From: an uncultured Alphaproteobacteria bacterium
GTDB taxonomy: Bacteria; Pseudomonadota; Alphaproteobacteria; Caulobacterales; Parvularculaceae
Assembly (NCBI GenBank): GCA_902826095.1
Contig: CADEDN010000012.1
Location: 1 to 64,000 of the forward strand
DNA: 64,000 nucleotides
Direction: 5' to 3'
The translations under genes and the position numbers were made by a program. Position 1 is the first letter of the stretch. Each line of letters opens with the position of its first letter. Of the stretch, positions 62,741-64,000 are shown piece after piece. The notes under the pieces were generated by a model. It had not been told where the DNA came from and made no database searches. It worked only from the letters and a program-made list of their open reading frames with translations.

Positions 62741-64000
62741 ATGGCCCGCATACGGAAAATCGAAATTCGGAATTTTCGCAGCATCAAAGAACTCCATTGG
62801 CTGCCGCAGCCCGGCATAAATTGCCTTATCGGGCCCGGCGACAGTGGAAAATCGACAGTGCTCGATGCCATAGACTGGTGTCTCGGCGCTAGGCGCAGCG
62901 TTCCCGTTACGGATGCCGACTTCCACCAAATGAACATTGAGGATGAAATCGTCATTGATGTCACCATCGGCGATCTCCATGACAGTCTCAAAAGCCTCGA
63001 CGCTTACGGTCCTTATCTTCGGGGGTTCAATGAGGATGGCGAAATCGAAGACGAGCCTGGCGAAGGCCTCGAAACCATATTGTCGGTTCGCCTCACCATC
63101 GGCGACGATCTTGAACCGCAATGGACCCTCGTCTCCGAGCGCACCGAAGCGCAAGGTCTGTCGCGCAACCTTTCCTGGTCTGACCGCCTGAAAATAGCGC
63201 CTTCGCGAATCGGCGCTTTCGCCAACCATCACTTGAGTTGGCAAAAGGGGTCCATTCTCAATCTTCTTTCAGAGGAAAAGGCCGACGCCTCGGCCCAACT
63301 CGCCCAAGCCGCACGCGAGGCGCGCAATAGTTTCGGCGACTCTGCTGGAGAACAGCTTGAAGAAACTCTGTCGCTCGTCGCGGCAGCCGCCCACGCGTTA
63401 GGCGTTCCGGTCGGAGATGAAGTCCGCGCCATGCTGGACGCACATTCGGTCTCTTTCTCCGGCGGCACGATTTCGCTGCACAACAGCGATGGCGTTCCCT
63501 TGCGAAAACTCGGCCTCGGGTCGAGCCGCCTTCTGGTCGCCGGTTTGCAGAATAAAGCCGCCGAAGCAGCGTCCATCGCTCTTGTCGACGAAGTCGAGAT
63601 CGGTCTTGAGCCTCATCGCATTGCTAAGTTTTTAACGGCGCTCGGCTCGAGATCACCGAATCAAGATTTTCAGGTCTTCATGACCACCCATTCGCCTATT
63701 GTTCTCCGAGAACTTGCCTCTACCCAGCTCCACATCATCCGCGGCAGCGATGGACACACCATCACCCATGCCGGCGACAAAGACGACGTACAAGGCACGC
63801 TCCGGTCGGCGCCGGAGGCTTTCTTGGGCAACCATGTCCTCATTTGCGAAGGCGCGACGGAAGTCGGCCTCATTCGTGGCATTGATCTATACCGCGATGA
63901 AAACGGTATGCCGACATTCGCAGCCGCGGGCGGCGTTTGTGTCGATGCGGGCGGCGTGTCGAAAATCTACAGAAACGCCAACCCGTTCGCCCAGCTTGGC
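62741..64000 (+). CDS. OLD/GajA-like ATPase-TOPRIM nuclease, 3' end outside window
   Basis: The first 420 codons are open to the window edge. The N-terminus is an SMC/ABC-type ATPase: IRNFRSIKELHWL, Walker A GPGDSGKST at 31-39, signature LGLGSSRLL near 256, Walker B IALVDEVEIGLEPHR near 280 and the His switch MTTHSP near 315. A TOPRIM domain begins at LICEGATEVGLIRGI near 367, with its first catalytic Glu. This is the OLD family, which includes GajA of the Gabija anti-phage system. The partner helicase GajB, if any, would lie beyond 64000. The start is an ATG at 62741 with a poor ribosome site. Confidence 0.88.
   Translation, partial: MARIRKIEIRNFRSIKELHWLPQPGINCLIGPGDSGKSTVLDAIDWCLGARRSVPVTDADFHQMNIEDEIVIDVTIGDLHDSLKSLDAYGPYLRGFNEDGEIEDEPGEGLETILSVRLTIGDDLEPQWTLVSERTEAQGLSRNLSWSDRLKIAPSRIGAFANHHLSWQKGSILNLLSEEKADASAQLAQAAREARNSFGDSAGEQLEETLSLVAAAAHALGVPVGDEVRAMLDAHSVSFSGGTISLHNSDGVPLRKLGLGSSRLLVAGLQNKAAEAASIALVDEVEIGLEPHRIAKFLTALGSRSPNQDFQVFMTTHSPIVLRELASTQLHIIRGSDGHTITHAGDKDDVQGTLRSAPEAFLGNHVLICEGATEVGLIRGIDLYRDENGMPTFAAAGGVCVDAGGVSKIYRNANPFAQLG

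Noticed and set aside
1-64000. A CRISPR array
   Set aside because: No set of 24-48 bp repeats with regular unique spacers is visible; the only tandem repeats are the 11-bp iterons and the 10-bp array.

Overview
The window is GC-rich DNA of alphaproteobacterial character, probably Rhizobiales-like: the conjugation genes are of the Trb type with DUF2274 and DUF736 partners, and the IS66 and IS630 insertion sequences are of types common there. It reads as mobile DNA almost from end to end. I see no ribosomal, housekeeping or complete tRNA gene.

Layout. (1) 75-10449: a 10.2 kb segment bounded by two diverged copies of a composite repeat. Each copy joins a tRNA-His-like 3' half (minus strand) to four 11-bp direct repeats, like an integrase attachment site with arm-type sites. 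Inside are a HipA kinase fused to an AbiEi-like N-terminus, a SWIM zinc-finger protein, a hipBA pair, an IS66 element and an IS630 element. (2) 10450-11263: gene desert. (3) 11264-35493: an unusual cargo block. It holds a patatin phospholipase with an MBL-fold hydrolase, a divergent HExxH peptidase with a second MBL-fold hydrolase, a four-TM protein, an NlpC/P60 plus peptidoglycan-binding protein, an operon of two giant proteins (2392 and 2097 residues) plus a three-TM protein, a lipoprotein and an M15-like peptidase. (4) 35760-48157: a conjugation module read leftwards: traG, copG, trbB, C, D, E, J, L, F, G, I, then DUF2274, DUF736 and an AlpA regulator. Relaxase and integrase are not in the window. 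(5) 48251-64000: a defence-like region. It has a membrane protein, a PP2C phosphatase, a five-gene operon (type III-like Res, a PD-(D/E)xK protein, a Mod methyltransferase, an Mrr-like nuclease, a RelE-like/UvrD helicase), a third HipBA pair, and the first 420 codons of an OLD/GajA-like ATPase-nuclease cut by the window edge.

How it fits together. The trb block supplies transfer; the hipBA pairs and restriction genes can stabilise the element and exclude phage. The 11-35 kb block is the best candidate for an undescribed system: hydrolases aimed at phospholipid, peptide and peptidoglycan surround two giant beta/helical proteins I cannot assign to a family. Also notable are a GCGG motif repeated at an exact 10-bp step upstream of traG, paired palindromes in front of the HipA fusion, and tRNA-like ends whose T-stems differ by compensatory changes.
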